DNA from: Prototheca cutis | Taxonomy: Eukaryota > Chlorophyta > Trebouxiophyceae > Chlorellales > Chlorellaceae | Assembly (NCBI GenBank): GCA_002897115.2 | Contig: BCIH01000007.1 | Location: 937,097-1,001,096, forward strand | Reading direction: 5' to 3' | Length of the DNA: 64,000 bases | Shown here: one piece after another, positions 52,368 through 63,930 of the stretch | Numbering within the stretch: position 1 is the first letter of the stretch | Layout: each line of letters begins with the position of its first letter | Notes under the pieces: generated by a model | The model's input: only the letters and a program-made list of their open reading frames with translations | Database searches by the model: none | What the model was told of the DNA's origin: nothing | Position numbers and translations under genes: made by a program

Positions 52368-53025
52368 ATGGCTCCGCAAAAGGCCGCCGACCTTCTGGAG
52401 AGCCTGCAGAAGCGGCTGGAGACCGAGGATGAGCTCAGGGAGGCCCTGTGCAAGTCCATCAAGGTAAGTGATTATGTTAGCTAGATGGCACCGGTTGATA
52501 AAAACGTGTGCTGTGCTGTGAGCTTGGCCATGCTGAACCGTGCTGCTAGGGTCCAGGCATGCCCCGGCAGGCAGTCCCACGTAGGTCAGGCCCATCGCTC
52601 ACCACACAACCGCTCTCGGTTGGCTCCCTTCCCTCGCAGTCCATTGTCGTGTTCAAGATTGACAAGGACGTGTGGACCCTGGACCTGCGCCCCGGCAAGG
52701 GATCTCTGACGAAGGGCGAGCCCTCTGACAAGGTTGACCTCACGCTGACCATCAACGATGGCAACTTTGTCAAACTGTGCGCCCCTTGGGTTGGGGGAGA
52801 GGGTGTTGTCTTGTAAGATAGAGTGCCTGAGCTATTCAGTGTAGTTGTATTTATCGCGACTGTCAATGGTCTGTCCCCACCATGATCCACTGCAGGGTCC
52901 GGGGCAAGCTCGGAGCGCAGCAGGCCTTTTTCATGGGCAAGTTGAAGATTGGCGGGAACATGGGCCTCGCCATGAAGCTGCAACCCATCCTTGATGCCGC
53001 CGCGGAACCAAAGGCCAAGCTCTGA
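52368..53025 (+). CDS. SCP2-domain sterol/lipid carrier, peroxisomal
   Basis: Exons 52368-52463, 52640-52776 and 52896-53025 (phases 0 and 2) give 120 aa, the length of a stand-alone SCP2 domain. Typical features: [20 protein letters not shown], then [18 protein letters not shown], then [20 protein letters not shown] and MKLQPILDA. The protein ends in Ala-Lys-Leu, a C-terminal PTS1 peroxisome signal, as in plant SCP2. These proteins bind fatty acyl-CoAs and sterols in a hydrophobic tunnel and take part in peroxisomal lipid handling. Confidence 0.92.
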
Positions 53026-53550
53026 GAGGCCCCGCATGATTGCAGCCGTGGCTTCTCAATCGCTGCTGCGTGTGGGGCAGTTACAGCAGTCGGCAGTGGC
53101 CGCCAGGAGAGGGTCATGCCACTGTGCCATCCCTCTCCAAGTCAGGCCAGTGCTCAGTGTGGGGGGAACACATTTTTTATGAGGCGGAGTGTCGAGCACC
53201 CGCTGTTTTGCTTAGTATCGCTCCTCGCCGTCTGTCCAGAGACTTGTTGAACCGTGTATCTCGTGACGGCACTCCCACGCGGGGGCCAAGCAGTGGCACC
53301 GTGCTTTGGCAGACCGGGCGGTGACTTTCCTTTCATTAGCGACAACAATCCCATGCATGTTTGGTTGATGACATGCCTAGACTAGCTNAGCGAAACAACA
53401 GCGGTGCGTGTGGAAACCCCAGCACCATTCCTAGCACATGTAAAGGAAAGTAGCAATACGGCCACCGCAATCTCCCGGCAAGCAGCGTGGCACATGACCC
53501 GGCAACATAGTGTATATGTTGCAATGACAAGAACAACCATTCCTGGTTGT
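53026..53550. other. Convergent 3' flanks, no gene seen
   Basis: Between the SCP2 gene and the convergent decarboxylase-like gene; contains their 3' untranslated regions. No gene supported; one N at 53388. Confidence 0.4.
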
Positions 53551-55549
53551 TCACATCCCGCCGGGCTGTCGCCTGGCCTCCAGTTCCTCCCAGGCAAACC
53601 GCTGCTCCTCGGCCTGTGCCACCGGCCCTCTTGCTGTCACTGGCGAGGTCTCAGGGCCTGCGGATGTGTCCTCCACGGGCGTGTTGTACAAAGGAGGCAG
53701 CGGAGGCACGCGCACGCTGCCGACAGGGTTGCGGATGACGTCATCTGCGGGGCTGTCCCTGTAGTCCTTTCGAAACTTGCGCTCCGCCTGTGCGTTTATG
53801 TGCATGGCAGGGTTGAGGTTTGGCGTCTGGGGGTTGGGTGGGAAGGGTGTGAGAGCCAGCAAGGCCGCGGCAGCCCAACAACAAAGGTCAAAGGTTTGTG
53901 AGGACTCTGNTGTGCCTTTTGTCCCCAGACGCACCAGGGTCAGGATCTTGAAGGACTCCTGCCCCACCTCCGGGGAGACGTGCTCCGCAAACTGCAGCGC
54001 CAGCTCAGCGCCGTGCCGCAGCTGGTCTGCCGTTGCCCCAAAGCGCATGCCCTGGAAGGAGAGCAGCGTGTCGTCCTAGTGAAAACATGAACATGCAGAG
54101 CACGCGACGTCTGTCGATAGTCATTGCCGCTGCCTGTGTGCGTGCATGCTGGCAAAGATGTGGTGCTGTCTTGCTCCATGCAAACATAGCCAGGGGATCC
54201 CTGTCTCTCTCTTCCACCTCCCCACCCCTTCCCTCTTCCAAAAAAAGGAAACAGGAAAGGCTTCGCCAGTTGCGCACCGCGAGGGCGTGTCCGAAGAGTT
54301 GGTCGGGCATGTCGGCGACCACCAAGCCGGAACAGATGAGCACCTGCTTCATACGTAGCGTGAGGCCGGGGCTGCTGTACACATCGCCATACAGGTGTGT
54401 CCTGCAGGGTGGGCGGTGGTGCATCGCGCCGGGTGGTAGGCAAGGAGGTTGGGGGTAAAGGACTGTGCAAGCAGTTTAATCAATTCAGCACTGCATGCGT
54501 CCATGAAGATTTCCCACAAGGTGCAAGTTGAAGAGCCTCCATCCCCATCCCCCCCCCCCCCCCCCCCCATGACACACCACAAGACACAAACCACACATAC
54601 CGAATCCATTCGGCAAGCACAGGGTCAGCTGCTTGCATCTTACTCCGCACGAGATCCGTGACTGAGGTGTAGACCAGTTCAAAGGCGTTGCCGGGCTCCC
54701 CACCAGCTTTGCCAGGCAGCNGGTCATCCGGCAGGAGCTGTTGCATGGAGGTGGGTAAGTAGATGGCGCNGAACGAGCAAGGGCACTTGCAAATATCCTG
54801 CCCGACCGGGCATTCAAACACATGTANTGTCTCTCTCCAATTGAACCCCAAACCGATTCCTTGAAACGCAGGTCAACTCACCCCCGCCTTGTGAAGCGTG
54901 AACGTCGCCTTGAGCGTTGGGCCATAGCCAGCCAGACTGCGGGCCGGACAGAATGCGTGCCATGTTTTCCAAACTGTGCAAGAGCACCACGCAGCAACAA
55001 CACCTGGATCCCCAGGTCTCAGCACCCGTGCGCTGAGGCAAGCACTTGTGGAAACAACAGCGGGAAGCCGCCCCTCCCTGGGCGGAACACCCCTTGCTGG
55101 CAAACTACCTCCTGGCGGCGAATTACGGCACTCGTGCAATGCCGGCATGCGTGCAGGGCCCCCCAGTTCACGTACGTGATGAGAAACCTTGTAGCCATCT
55201 GGAGCTCCTGCCCGGTTCCTCCCAGACTGTAAAACTCCTTGGCTAGGGGGGCCAGCTTGGCCCACTGCCGCATGCATGCTGCGGCAAAGATCTTGACCAG
55301 GCAGGCCTCTGAAGGCGACAGGCTGGGACCCTCTTTCTGCCGGATCGCCGTGGTCATGACCGCTCGCCGCAAATCGAGGGACAGGCGGGGTGGGCGAGGA
55401 TCTAAGTCCCGTCGTGAATCGCTGGGAAGGCCCCCTGATCCAAGGCTTGGCAGCACGGGCTGGGCAGACCAGTTCAATGGAGCTCTGGGCCGGAGCGCCA
55501 GCAAGCGACAGGGAACTACAACTCGACTGACAATTCTGGCTGCGTGCAT
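53551..55549 (-). CDS. Carboxymuconolactone-decarboxylase (AhpD)-like protein
   Basis: Five or six exons. Clear coding blocks, 5' to 3': an N-terminal block at about 55549-55175 (a possible organelle-targeting start, then LVKIFAAACMRQWAKLAPLA); a block at about 54720-54600 (NAFELVYTSVTDLVRSKMQA); a block at about 54404-54282 (VYSSPGLTLRMKQVLICSGL, then VADMPDQLFGHALAVRN); a block at about 54083-53935 (FGATADQLRHGAELALQFAE); and the last exon to 53551. The pattern Y-x(4)-L-x-LR-x(3)-L-x(2)-SG-x(6)-QL-x(2)-HA, then G-ATADQL, resembles the CMD/AhpD helical domain. The usual CxxC of peroxidatic AhpD is not seen. Exons near 55040-54870 and the exact junctions were not resolved. Confidence 0.55.
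54549..54568. repeat. Poly-C tract in intron
   Basis: Twenty consecutive C in an intron of the decarboxylase-like gene (poly-G on its coding strand), about 30 bases past an exon end. Confidence 0.9.
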
Positions 55550-56550
55550 GCCTCGTCCCGATCACAACGATTCAGGTGATGACAGCAACTCGCGGCTGTG
55601 GGGGGGCCTGGGCGGGGTGCCGCTGCCCCGTCCCCCACCACGTCGAAACGAGTGGTCAGTTTGTGATCGGAGGTTTTGCTGCGTCTGGGGTGGAGATATC
55701 TTTTGCTGCGAGAGTTCTGGACCTCTCGGCTTTGTTTTACGCGGAGGATGAACCTAGCAATGTGCGCCTTAGCTCATCTTCCCAAGGTTCCTCGCAAGCA
55801 AAGCAAAGGACTGGTGTGTAAACCGCAGTGCTGCGCCAGGCGCAGGGGACCAGCCTGCTCATGCACATCCATGCACGCATCCATGACAAGCATGTCACGT
55901 CCCGATTCTCCATGCCACTCGTTGTGTCGAGCGCTGCGACGAGAGGTCAGTCGGGTCGATGGAGGGTGAACGAGCGTCAAACAAAACGCAGTCGCACTTG
56001 CACTCCGTTTTCACAGCCTTTCAGTCCCGATATAGAAAGCATTTTAAACTTGGAATTGCGCAAAATTATGCGGAGAAATGTCGCCGTTATGGATTGAAGC
56101 CCATGATTTGTGCGTTATGAATTGAAATGCCAATCTGGATTTTTGCGCTCTTTGTCACGGGAAATGGCTTCGGTCTGCCCGCCCCGCCAGGGGCCAGCCA
56201 CAGCACTCAAACACACCAGCTCCCTGTGGCGCATGACTGTGCATGTAAATTACATTTATTTTGATGTTGATTGACACATTTCGGCGATATAGGGCGTTTT
56301 ATCTGGTGGCACGGTGGTAAGCTGGTTGCGGCGTTGGAGGTGGGGCCGTGGCCTTGGTCGCTGCGTGCTGAGTCACCGCTGCGAGCATGAAAAAACAATA
56401 ATGCGATATTTCCCACTACTTTTGTGGAGTACTGTATATGAAATTCCACACGCGGCTGCGAGCGGCGCGCCTGAGGTGCCAGACGAGCTGCTCAAAGGCC
56501 AGGGCCGCGAGCGCCCACCCGTGCCCAGTCCCGACCTTCCTTGCGCAGAC
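55550..56550. other. Divergent intergenic region, no firm gene
   Basis: Between the decarboxylase-like gene and CNOT4. A short plus-strand frame from about 55553 (MPRPDHNDSGDDSN) is not convincing as a gene. The stretch at 56000-56300 is AT-richer than its surroundings and is probably part of the CNOT4 promoter region. Confidence 0.35.
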
Positions 56551-56914
56551 ATGTCTGGCAGCGAATATGAGGACAGCGTCGAGTGCCCACTATGTTGCAC
56601 GGAGCTGGACCTCACAGATCGCAGCATCAAGTACTGCGACTGTGGATGTGCGTGGGCCCTGGCAGGGGATTGTGGGTGGTCAGTATGCGCCCACTCAGGA
56701 ATGCCTGCCTGCCTGCTTCTCGACACGCCCACTCCCGCCCACCTGGCCCCCCTTACCACAGACCAAATGTGCCTGTGGTGCTACCACCACATCCTGGAGG
56801 AGGCCGGCAAGGAGAACCTGGCCCCCCGCTGCCCAAACTGCCGCAGTGTCTATGACCAAAACAAGATTCAAGTGCAGCACATTGATGCCGAAAAGTGGGT
56901 CCTTTGCGGAATAG

Positions 56915-56959
<45 letters not shown>

Positions 56960-57072
56960 CTGGGGTGTTTGGCATTGCTGCTGCACAGGCATGTGGTGGT
57001 GGTGTCGGAATCGTGCTTGCACGACAGTGGCCGCAATGCCCGGCCGGGAAGGGATGCAAGTGCGTAATGATG

Positions 57073-57123
<51 letters not shown>

Positions 57124-57818
57124 CACCACCATCGCTCACCAGGCTAGCGGAGGAGAAGAAGAAACTGAAGAACAAGGACAAGCCTCGCGCTGGCGCAGCC
57201 AAGGGCAAGGCCCACCTCTCCGTGAGTATTGATGGGTGTGTTGAAGGTGGCTGGAGTCTGGCATGAGGGTTGCTGTACTCCAGCTCTTGCTCCTGGGGCC
57301 AGCCCACTTGGGGCTTGACAATTGCAAGAGATGAACACGCGCATTAACAAAGAGGATCATGTACACGTGGGGCCCATCCCAACAAACAAACACACAGAAT
57401 GTGCGAGTGGTGCAGCCCAACCTCGTCTACGTCGTGGGCTTGCCGCTGGAGCTGTGCGACGAGGACATTCTGTCTGGTCCCCAGCACTTTGGCGCCTTTG
57501 GCCGGATCGTCAAGGTATCTGTGAACCGGGTGCAACCCACGAGCGCCCCAACGGGGCCCCACCGCCACGGCGTGACCGGCAGCGCTTATGTGACCTTTCG
57601 CGCGCCGCCCGACGCACTGCGCTGCATTCGCGCACTGGACGGCAGCTCGGTGCAGGGCCGCCAACTCCGGGCCTGCTTTGGTACCACAAAGTACTGCAAT
57701 GCCTTTCTGCGCGGCGTCCCCTGCAACAATCCAGACTGCCTCTACCTCCACACCATCGGTGGGTTTGGGGTTTATAGTTTATGTGCTTTCATGTATTTTT
57801 ATTTATTTGTTTATTATT

Positions 57819-57849
<31 letters not shown>

Positions 57850-59776
57850 AGAGGGGAGTGCCTGTGAGACATCGCAGCGTGTGCATCACACACAACGTTT
57901 GTTTGCCATGGAATGCGTCACGCCCACAGAAGCATACAATGCTTGCTATTACAGCCGACAAACCGACAAATCAACTGCAGCTGATGAGGAGGACTGTTTA
58001 ACGAAGGAGGAAGTGGCTGCGGGCTTGCTGCCGGCTCGCTTCATGGCGCTGGGCGCGAGCAACACGGCCTGTCGCCAGCGAGTGACCATTCACACCATCG
58101 GCTCAGGCGATCGGTCCATCGCGGTGCTCCCCCGTTCCCAGGCGGCAGGCAAGGGTGCTGCCACTGTGGCGCGCCAGCAGCAGCATGAGCAGCAGAATAT
58201 TGCAGCCAGGCTGCCGGAGGAGGATGCGGTGGGAGCGGCGTCAACACCGCCGCCGCCGCCTCTGCCTCCGCAGCAACAGCAGCAATTACAACAGCAGCAG
58301 CAGCAGCCTCGTGGAGGAATGATCCCTCCGTTGGTGATGGCAGCGCCCATCCCGCCGCCACCACCCCCGCCGCCACGCGGCAGCGGCGATGGTGCAAGCA
58401 GCAGCACACCATCTCTGCCGCCGCCACCTCACGAATGGCCAGAGCTGGGCAGCGGCATGATCGACACAGTGTCCGGCAGCAGCGCCGCCCCAGCCAGCAG
58501 CAGCGGAAGCAATGTCACCTCCGCCACGGGCGGGGACCGGCCCAGTGGTGCGGGGGAGGTGACGTCTCCCTGGGTCGCCACTGTGGCCGCGGCGCCGGTA
58601 GCCAAGCAGCCTCCAGCAAAGCAGAGGACGGGTGCAAGCAAACCCACACTTGTCCCTCTGCCCTCCCCTGCAAAGGTCCGGCCGGTGATTCCCAGCCCAC
58701 GGGGGGTTGCGCCGCCGGCCACCAGCACCACTGCCACGGCGCGCAAACCCACGCCCCGCGAGAGCGGGGGGCCCACAATGCCGCCGCAGCAGCAGACACT
58801 CAAGTCGAAGCAGCAGCAGGTGCCAGGTTCAAAGGGCGGTGTGCCCCCATCACCTGAACCCAAGCGCCTCGACCAGCTGAGCAGTGCCGGGATCGCAAGA
58901 GAGCAGCCTATGGATGTGCCGGCGGCAGCTGTTGCGTCGTCGTCGAGCAGTCCNGAAGTGGCTGAAACAGTCCAAACTGACGCCGCACAGCCAGAGCTCC
59001 CTGCTGCAGCATCACCAGCAGTCCCCAGGGGCCCCATGCCGCCGCCTGGGTTTGGACCGGCTCCAGGGCACACACCGGGCCGCCGGCTGCCGGCGCCTCC
59101 ACCGGGGTTTGAGGGCTTTGCGGGCCGCGATACGCTGGACTACATGGCGATGGGACCGGGGCAGCAGCCGGCGCTGTTCACCGCGGAAGGCCGGAGCCCC
59201 CTGCCTGGCGGCGGTGGCGAGCCTGTACCCGGCATCGTGGCTGGCATGATGGCCTTTGGTCTCGGGCCCGCACCCGGCCAGGTCCCATCCCCGCCGCCCC
59301 CAGAGGCCCTGCGGTACTACCAGCCTCCGCCGCATGGTATGATGCAGATGCCCCCGGCCAGGAGGCAGCAGTCGCGGTTTGCATTTGCACAGGGGGGCCC
59401 CGGCGCCGAATGGGACCAGGGTCCCGCCGCCANCCGGGGCCCTGGGGAGCACGGACACATGCCGTACGGGCCGCCAGGCATGGCCTTCCACGAGCCCACC
59501 CTTTCAGCGCAACAGCAGCTGCAGGCACAGGCCATGCGCCCGCCGCCGGGCTTCTCGGCCTTGGCCGCAGAGGCTCCTCCGGGTTTGTCCCCGGGCTCGC
59601 TGCTCCTGCGTCAACTCCAGGCCTCGTCTGCCACGCATGCAGCGCCCCCGGCGGTGCCGGCAGTCGACGGGCCCCTAGGCATGTCCTTCCCGGACCCGGC
59701 GGTCATGAGTGCACAGCAGGTGGGGCGGCCACGCCCTCCGGCACGCCTGCCACCGGGATTCGACCTCGCAGCCTGA
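56551..59776 (+). CDS. CNOT4: CNOT4/NOT4-type E3 ubiquitin ligase
   Basis: Exons 56551-56647, 56762-56894, 57143-57221, 57398-57758 and 57981-59776 give 821 aa in phase. Residues 12-62 are the C4C4 RING unique to NOT4: ECPLCCTELDLTDRSIKYCD, CGYQMCLWCYHHI and RCPNCRSVYD. A Lys-rich linker follows, then an RRM from about residue 108 (NLVYVVGLPLELCDEDILSG, FGAFGRIVKVSVNR) and a CCCH finger from about 200 (CNAFLRGVPCNNPDC, YLHTI). The remaining 580 residues are Pro/Gln/Gly-rich. NOT4 is the ubiquitin ligase of the CCR4-NOT complex, acting in mRNA decay and co-translational quality control. The RING is completed only by the first splice. Introns 2 and 4 contain very long simple repeats. Confidence 0.93.
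56917..56958. repeat. (GT)n microsatellite in CNOT4 intron 2
   Basis: About 21 GT units beginning roughly 20 bases after the donor of intron 2. Confidence 0.95.
57075..57122. repeat. 48-base poly-C tract in CNOT4 intron 2
   Basis: An uninterrupted run of 48 C that ends about 20 bases before the acceptor of intron 2, acting as an extreme polypyrimidine tract. Confidence 0.95.
57821..57849. repeat. 29-base poly-G tract in CNOT4 intron 4
   Basis: An uninterrupted run of 29 G on the coding strand, preceded by a T/A-rich stretch. Confidence 0.95.
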
Positions 59777-60317
59777 ATGGCGCTTTACAGGAGATGGCGG
59801 TGGCATCCATGTACGGACGCAGAGGCAGTCTGCTGGAGGCGCGCCTGCGGATGGAATGCCTGTTGCAGTGCTGGAGGACAGGCTGAGACCTGTGTGACGA
59901 CCCTGTATGTTGGAAGACTGGCTCTGTGCTTGGCATCCCTCGGGTTCAGTTCGGTGTGCTGACATGGCCTGGGTGGGGGCATGTACGGTAGTCAGAAGAA
60001 GGGGGGACGAGTTGTTCTGACGTAAAGGTGTTTTGGGATTGAAAACGGCCAGTGTTGGGAACGGCCCCGGCGCACCCCAGCCGATGGCCCTGCGGCGTTA
60101 GCCCTGGTGTTCTAGTGAGCGTTCCCAGAGCTGGAGATGATGTGGGGCCTGATGTTTCATGGCAGAGGCCAGCACGAAACATGTCCACCGGGTGGCGCAG
60201 ATCAGCGGCGCTTTGCTGCTGCAAGGCACTACACTGATTGGAGCTAGAAACGCATCCTCTGGCTGATGCGCCCCCGGGAAAAGGTGCATTGCCAAAAAAC
60301 AGGAGCAACAACGTGTC
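59777..60317. other. Convergent 3' flanks, no gene seen
   Basis: 3' flanks of CNOT4 and the LisH-WD40 gene; no additional gene recognised. Confidence 0.4.
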
Positions 60318-62079
60318 CTAGCTCTCATTGGCACCAGGCACACCAAACACGCGGACACTGCCATCAAAGCTGCAGGTCAGCAGCAGTGATGTCCCATGGT
60401 GGACCACAGCGGCCGCATCGTTCTCGTTGTTGGAGTCACCGTTGCCCTCGCCAGCAGCCTGAGCAGTCTGTCCGCCCTCCTCACAATGACCATGGGGTCT
60501 ATCCAATACAGCAGCCCTCGCACCCAGCACGCAGCACAGCCCTCGCACCGCCGCCGGGCTGTGTGCTCGGATCTGGGCGACGCATTGTCCCGTGGCGGCA
60601 CGGAATAAATACACCAGCCCACCCGGGGCGCTGGCCGCCAGCAGCCCAGCCGCCGCCCAGCACACACGCCACGTCTGGAACTTGTCTTGCGCCAGACCAA
60701 AGCAGCGGCGCAGCGGGCGCAACGTACCCCCGNTCCCGGCCCGGCCCATCACCAGCACGCGCCCTCCGTCCGTAGCCACTGCCAGGAACCGACCGTCCGG
60801 TGAGGGGCTGAGCCACACTGCCGAAAAGGAAAGATGTGGGTCGGCCTCGTCATCGTTGAGACCATGCGACGCCACGCGCTGCAACCGGCACTGGTGCGCA
60901 GGGGGAGCATCGTTGCCATAGGTTTTGTCCAGGTCAGCATCGATGGCAGGGTTCTCGCTGCTCGTCCTGGCTGCTGTTTCCACCTCTCCGCCTCCAGAGG
61001 AATGAGCCGGGGTGATGGCATAATGCTCGAGAAAGGTGCTGCCTCGCACGGCAACGAGCACCTCCCCCTCCTCTTGGGCTGACGACGATGTTCCGTCACG
61101 AGCACGACGAGACCCGTCCTTCAGGCCCCAGCGCACGACGCTTTCCACTTGGCCGCCGCAGTCGACGCGGTGCTCCAGGCGCAGCTGGCCCAAAGCTGCA
61201 TCCCAGGCATGCAGTGCCAACGTGTCGTCCCAGCCGCCGCTGACGAGGCGCGCCCCGCCTTGGGCCCAGCACAGTGCCACCACGTACTTGCGGTGCCCTG
61301 AACTGCTGCTGGCCACGACCTCTGGTGCCTGGTCGTTGCCCTGCACCCGGCAGACATGGACGCTGCCATCCATGCAGCCCAGTGCGACGAGCGCCGATCC
61401 GGAGGTCGTCGGTCCCGGGGCNAGGCTGAGGATGCCNCAGGGCGCCACGCGCGCCGAGCTCAGCACCGTGCCGTTGGAAAGCGAGAATAGCGCCAGCACA
61501 CCGTCAGCGCCGCTGGAGATGCCGTGTAATGCAGCCGGGCCATCGCCCACGTTGATGCAGTCGACGCAGGTCACCGCGCCAGAGTGTGTGCCACGGATAC
61601 CAAATCGCAGCTGCTCGGGCAGGGGCTCCGCGTCCGGGAGCGTTGCCAGCGCACGCTCCACGGCCCGCCGCATGCCAGCCGCTGAGTCGGCAGCAGCCTC
61701 CTCTTCACCGCACTCCTCCAGCACCCGCCGGCACACCATGTCCAACAGCATCGACGCGTGGTGCAGGCTCCCAGGGTCGCCGGCCTGTCCCGCGCTTTCC
61801 ACCTCCAAGCTCCGCAGAGCTGGCGGGAAACGACGACGTGTGTCGGCGCATTTGTAATTGTGAAGCAGGAGTGCGGCGGGAAGGGCGCAAACGACAAACA
61901 GGATTGCTCTGCAAGAGCACTACGGGCATGGCCGGAGCGCCACCTGCTCAAGAAGTTCCATGTTCACCCCCCCACATGGTTCAGAACAGAAAACCGCACG
62001 CACTCTGTGTCCAGCCTTGCTCCCGCAGGTACTGCTTCACCACGGCCAGGGCCCTCTCCTCCGGGTCCATGGGAGACAT
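60318..62079 (-). CDS. LisH-WD40 repeat protein
   Basis: Two exons (62004-62079, 60318-61819, phase 1) give 525 aa. Joining them restores a LisH motif, ALAVVKQYLREQGWTQTLRS then LEVESAG, a dimerisation element that often precedes WD40 propellers. A helical region follows, then at least five WD-type repeats: THSGAVTCVDCINVGDG, SGADGVLALFSLSNGTVL, LVALGCMDGSVHVCRV, GHRKYVVALCWAQGGARLVS then GGWDDTLALHAWD, and at the end LLLTCSFDGSVRVFGV. A poorly conserved insert rich in Gly/Ser sits between repeats. LisH-WD40 proteins are scaffolds in ubiquitin ligase, cytoskeletal or endosomal complexes; the specific orthologue is not evident. Three Ns hide single residues. Confidence 0.75.
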
Positions 62080-62821
62080 CGCGCTCAATCCGTGGACCCA
62101 ATCAGTTCAACCTTGTAGACGGCACCCTCACGGGGCACCCCCTCCTCCTAGAGANGCAGAATCCAGCAGCGTTTCGTCATCGGGTCACAAACTTTGGGGC
62201 GAACGTATGGCATGCTTTGCTGGATCGCGAATGTTGTCGGTCGGGCAATCGGGCGTTTTGATAGGGTTCCGTGTGCACAATTCGGTGCACATTCAGAGAT
62301 TGATCAGATCTCAGGCAACGCTGACTTTCGGCGGACAACGCGAACACATCTTCGTGAATGTTCAATATGACCATGCAAGGTGCGTGACGCGAATTGGATT
62401 CTTCTGTGTCCCGGATGCAGGGCACTGCCCTTGGCGCTTGCAAACGGTCCAGCCGCCACTCGCAGGGTGTGCCTTGCCGACGTCTTGAGCACGAGGATGC
62501 AGAAGGAAAAGCGCTCTTGCACTAGAAAACATAGACTATGGACACCATTCGTCTGCTGAACGGTTCTACGTGACGGGCAACAGCTTCACCAAAGCGTGCG
62601 CGAAGGATGGTACTCGTTGCCGACATCGCTCCCTCCTCCCGGATCTGTCTCACCGAAACAAAGAGCATCCGGGGGGATATGTGCGTCTACAGATTCATTG
62701 TTCCAAAATCCTGCTGACCCAGAGTANTCGATTTCTGTGAATNCAAATGAACTAACGACGATGCATTGAGTTTGCGGTTGCCTTGTTGGGCCGCCCATCA
62801 TCTGGGGCGGCACCGGTCTGC
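62080..62821. promoter_or_regulatory. Divergent intergenic region
   Basis: About 740 bases between the LisH-WD40 gene start and the sulfotransferase-like gene start; likely contains both promoters. No specific site is recognisable. Confidence 0.35.
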
Positions 62822-63696
62822 ATGGGCCCACCCCCGACTCCACCCTGGAAGTGCTGGCTCATGGGCTCCTTGCTCCCCTACACACTACTCGCGCTATGTG
62901 TCCTGTTACCAGTGAGTGCATTTGATTCCAGTCCAGAGGAGTGCGCAGCGCTGCGGACTGCCTTTGAAACCCAGCACTGGAGGGGGCTTGGCGAGCCACC
63001 AGCTGACACCGGCGCTTCCCCTTCCCAGCTGTATTTCATTCACATCCCGCGCACGGCGGGCAAGACCTGCTTCACCTGCTTTCTAAAGTCCGCCACCCCG
63101 CCATCCAAGCGCTGTCTCAAGGCCTACGACAGTCCTCGCCTGGATCTAGACAGTCCCAGCTGCTCGCTCATTTCCAGCCACGACGATTACAGCCTCACAG
63201 AGGTGAATGCCGGCTGCGGTGGTGGCATGGGATGCCGGCGGGCGTTGAGGGNNTTTGAGTTGCATGTGTTGCTGTGTCNGGATGACTAGCACGACCCNCT
63301 GGCGATGGATACGATGATGCGGCTGTGCATTGGCTNCTCCAATGGCCGGGTATCAGAACCTTGCCCTGGAGGTGATCACGACAGGGTGGCATCATGATGG
63401 CCGGTTGTACTCATGACAACCCTGTCTCCCCCAATATCTATTTGCCACCCCAGGACCTGCAGTCCGGCGCACAAGTCGTGACGCAGCTGCGTCGGCCTGT
63501 CAGCCGCATCATCAGCATGTACGAATTTGCCGTTGGCGTGGCAGCTGAAAGCCTCGGTGCCCCAGGGGAGCCCGCCCCCGTCCCAGCGCCCACAGACCAC
63601 CCAAACTACGTCAGCACCCTGCACGTATGGCCATGGTCCATCCTGGTGCCCTGGTTTCAAGCCGACATGCGCTCACGGGTGCGTGAGCGTCAGTAG
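62822..63696 (+). CDS. Sulfotransferase-like type II membrane protein
   Basis: Exon 1 (62822-63202) has a short cytosolic start and one hydrophobic anchor (GSLLPYTLLALCVLLPVSAF), then the P-loop-like 5'-phosphosulfate motif LYFIHIPRTAGKTCFTCF. Exon 2 (from 63454) has the 3'-phosphate motif QLRRPVSRIISMYEFAVG. This IPRTAGKT plus RRPVSR pair defines Golgi carbohydrate sulfotransferases using PAPS, where family forms are HIPKTGGTT and LRDPVSR. After 63678 either a GTGCGT donor or a read-through stop at 63696 follows; the product is short for the family, so more exons probably exist. The intron contains several Ns. The acceptor sugar is unknown. Confidence 0.7.
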
Positions 63697-63750
63697 GGGG
63701 TTTTGCCAGCAGGTTGCGGGATGAGCAGATGGGAAGAGTGAACAGCGGCC

Positions 63751-63930
63751 ATGGCACTTCAAATCCAAGGTGTCACGAGCTTCCACGTCCTGCCATCACC
63801 TAAACCTCAGCTCAAACATCTGGAGGCCNCGGCGACAGCACAGGGTCTTTCTTCGTCCTGGGTCAAATTCAAGACCAAGCGTGGCGTCCAGTACTGGTGG
63901 CACCGCGAACGGAATGTCACATCCATGCAG
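63751..63930 (+). CDS. Possible gene start or exon with WW-like segment
   Basis: An open frame starts at an ATG in a GCCATGG context and reads VTSFHVLPSPKPQLKHLEA, then SWVKFKTKRGVQYWWHRERN before a GTGCTG donor-like site near 63930. The W-x(6)-G-x-x-Y-W-W-H-R pattern recalls a WW domain's first half. It is not in phase with the preceding sulfotransferase-like exon by any junction I could find, so it is either a separate gene or an exon joined by another splice. The window ends 70 bases later. Confidence 0.3.

Noticed and set aside
57075..57122. Poly-C as a Pro-coding tract in CNOT4
   Set aside because: It lies between a valid donor and acceptor; splicing it out restores the linker frame, so a long polyproline is not part of the protein.
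61586..62488. A 300-codon plus-strand open frame
   Set aside because: Its first half is antisense to the LisH and WD40 exons and the rest has no recognisable domain.
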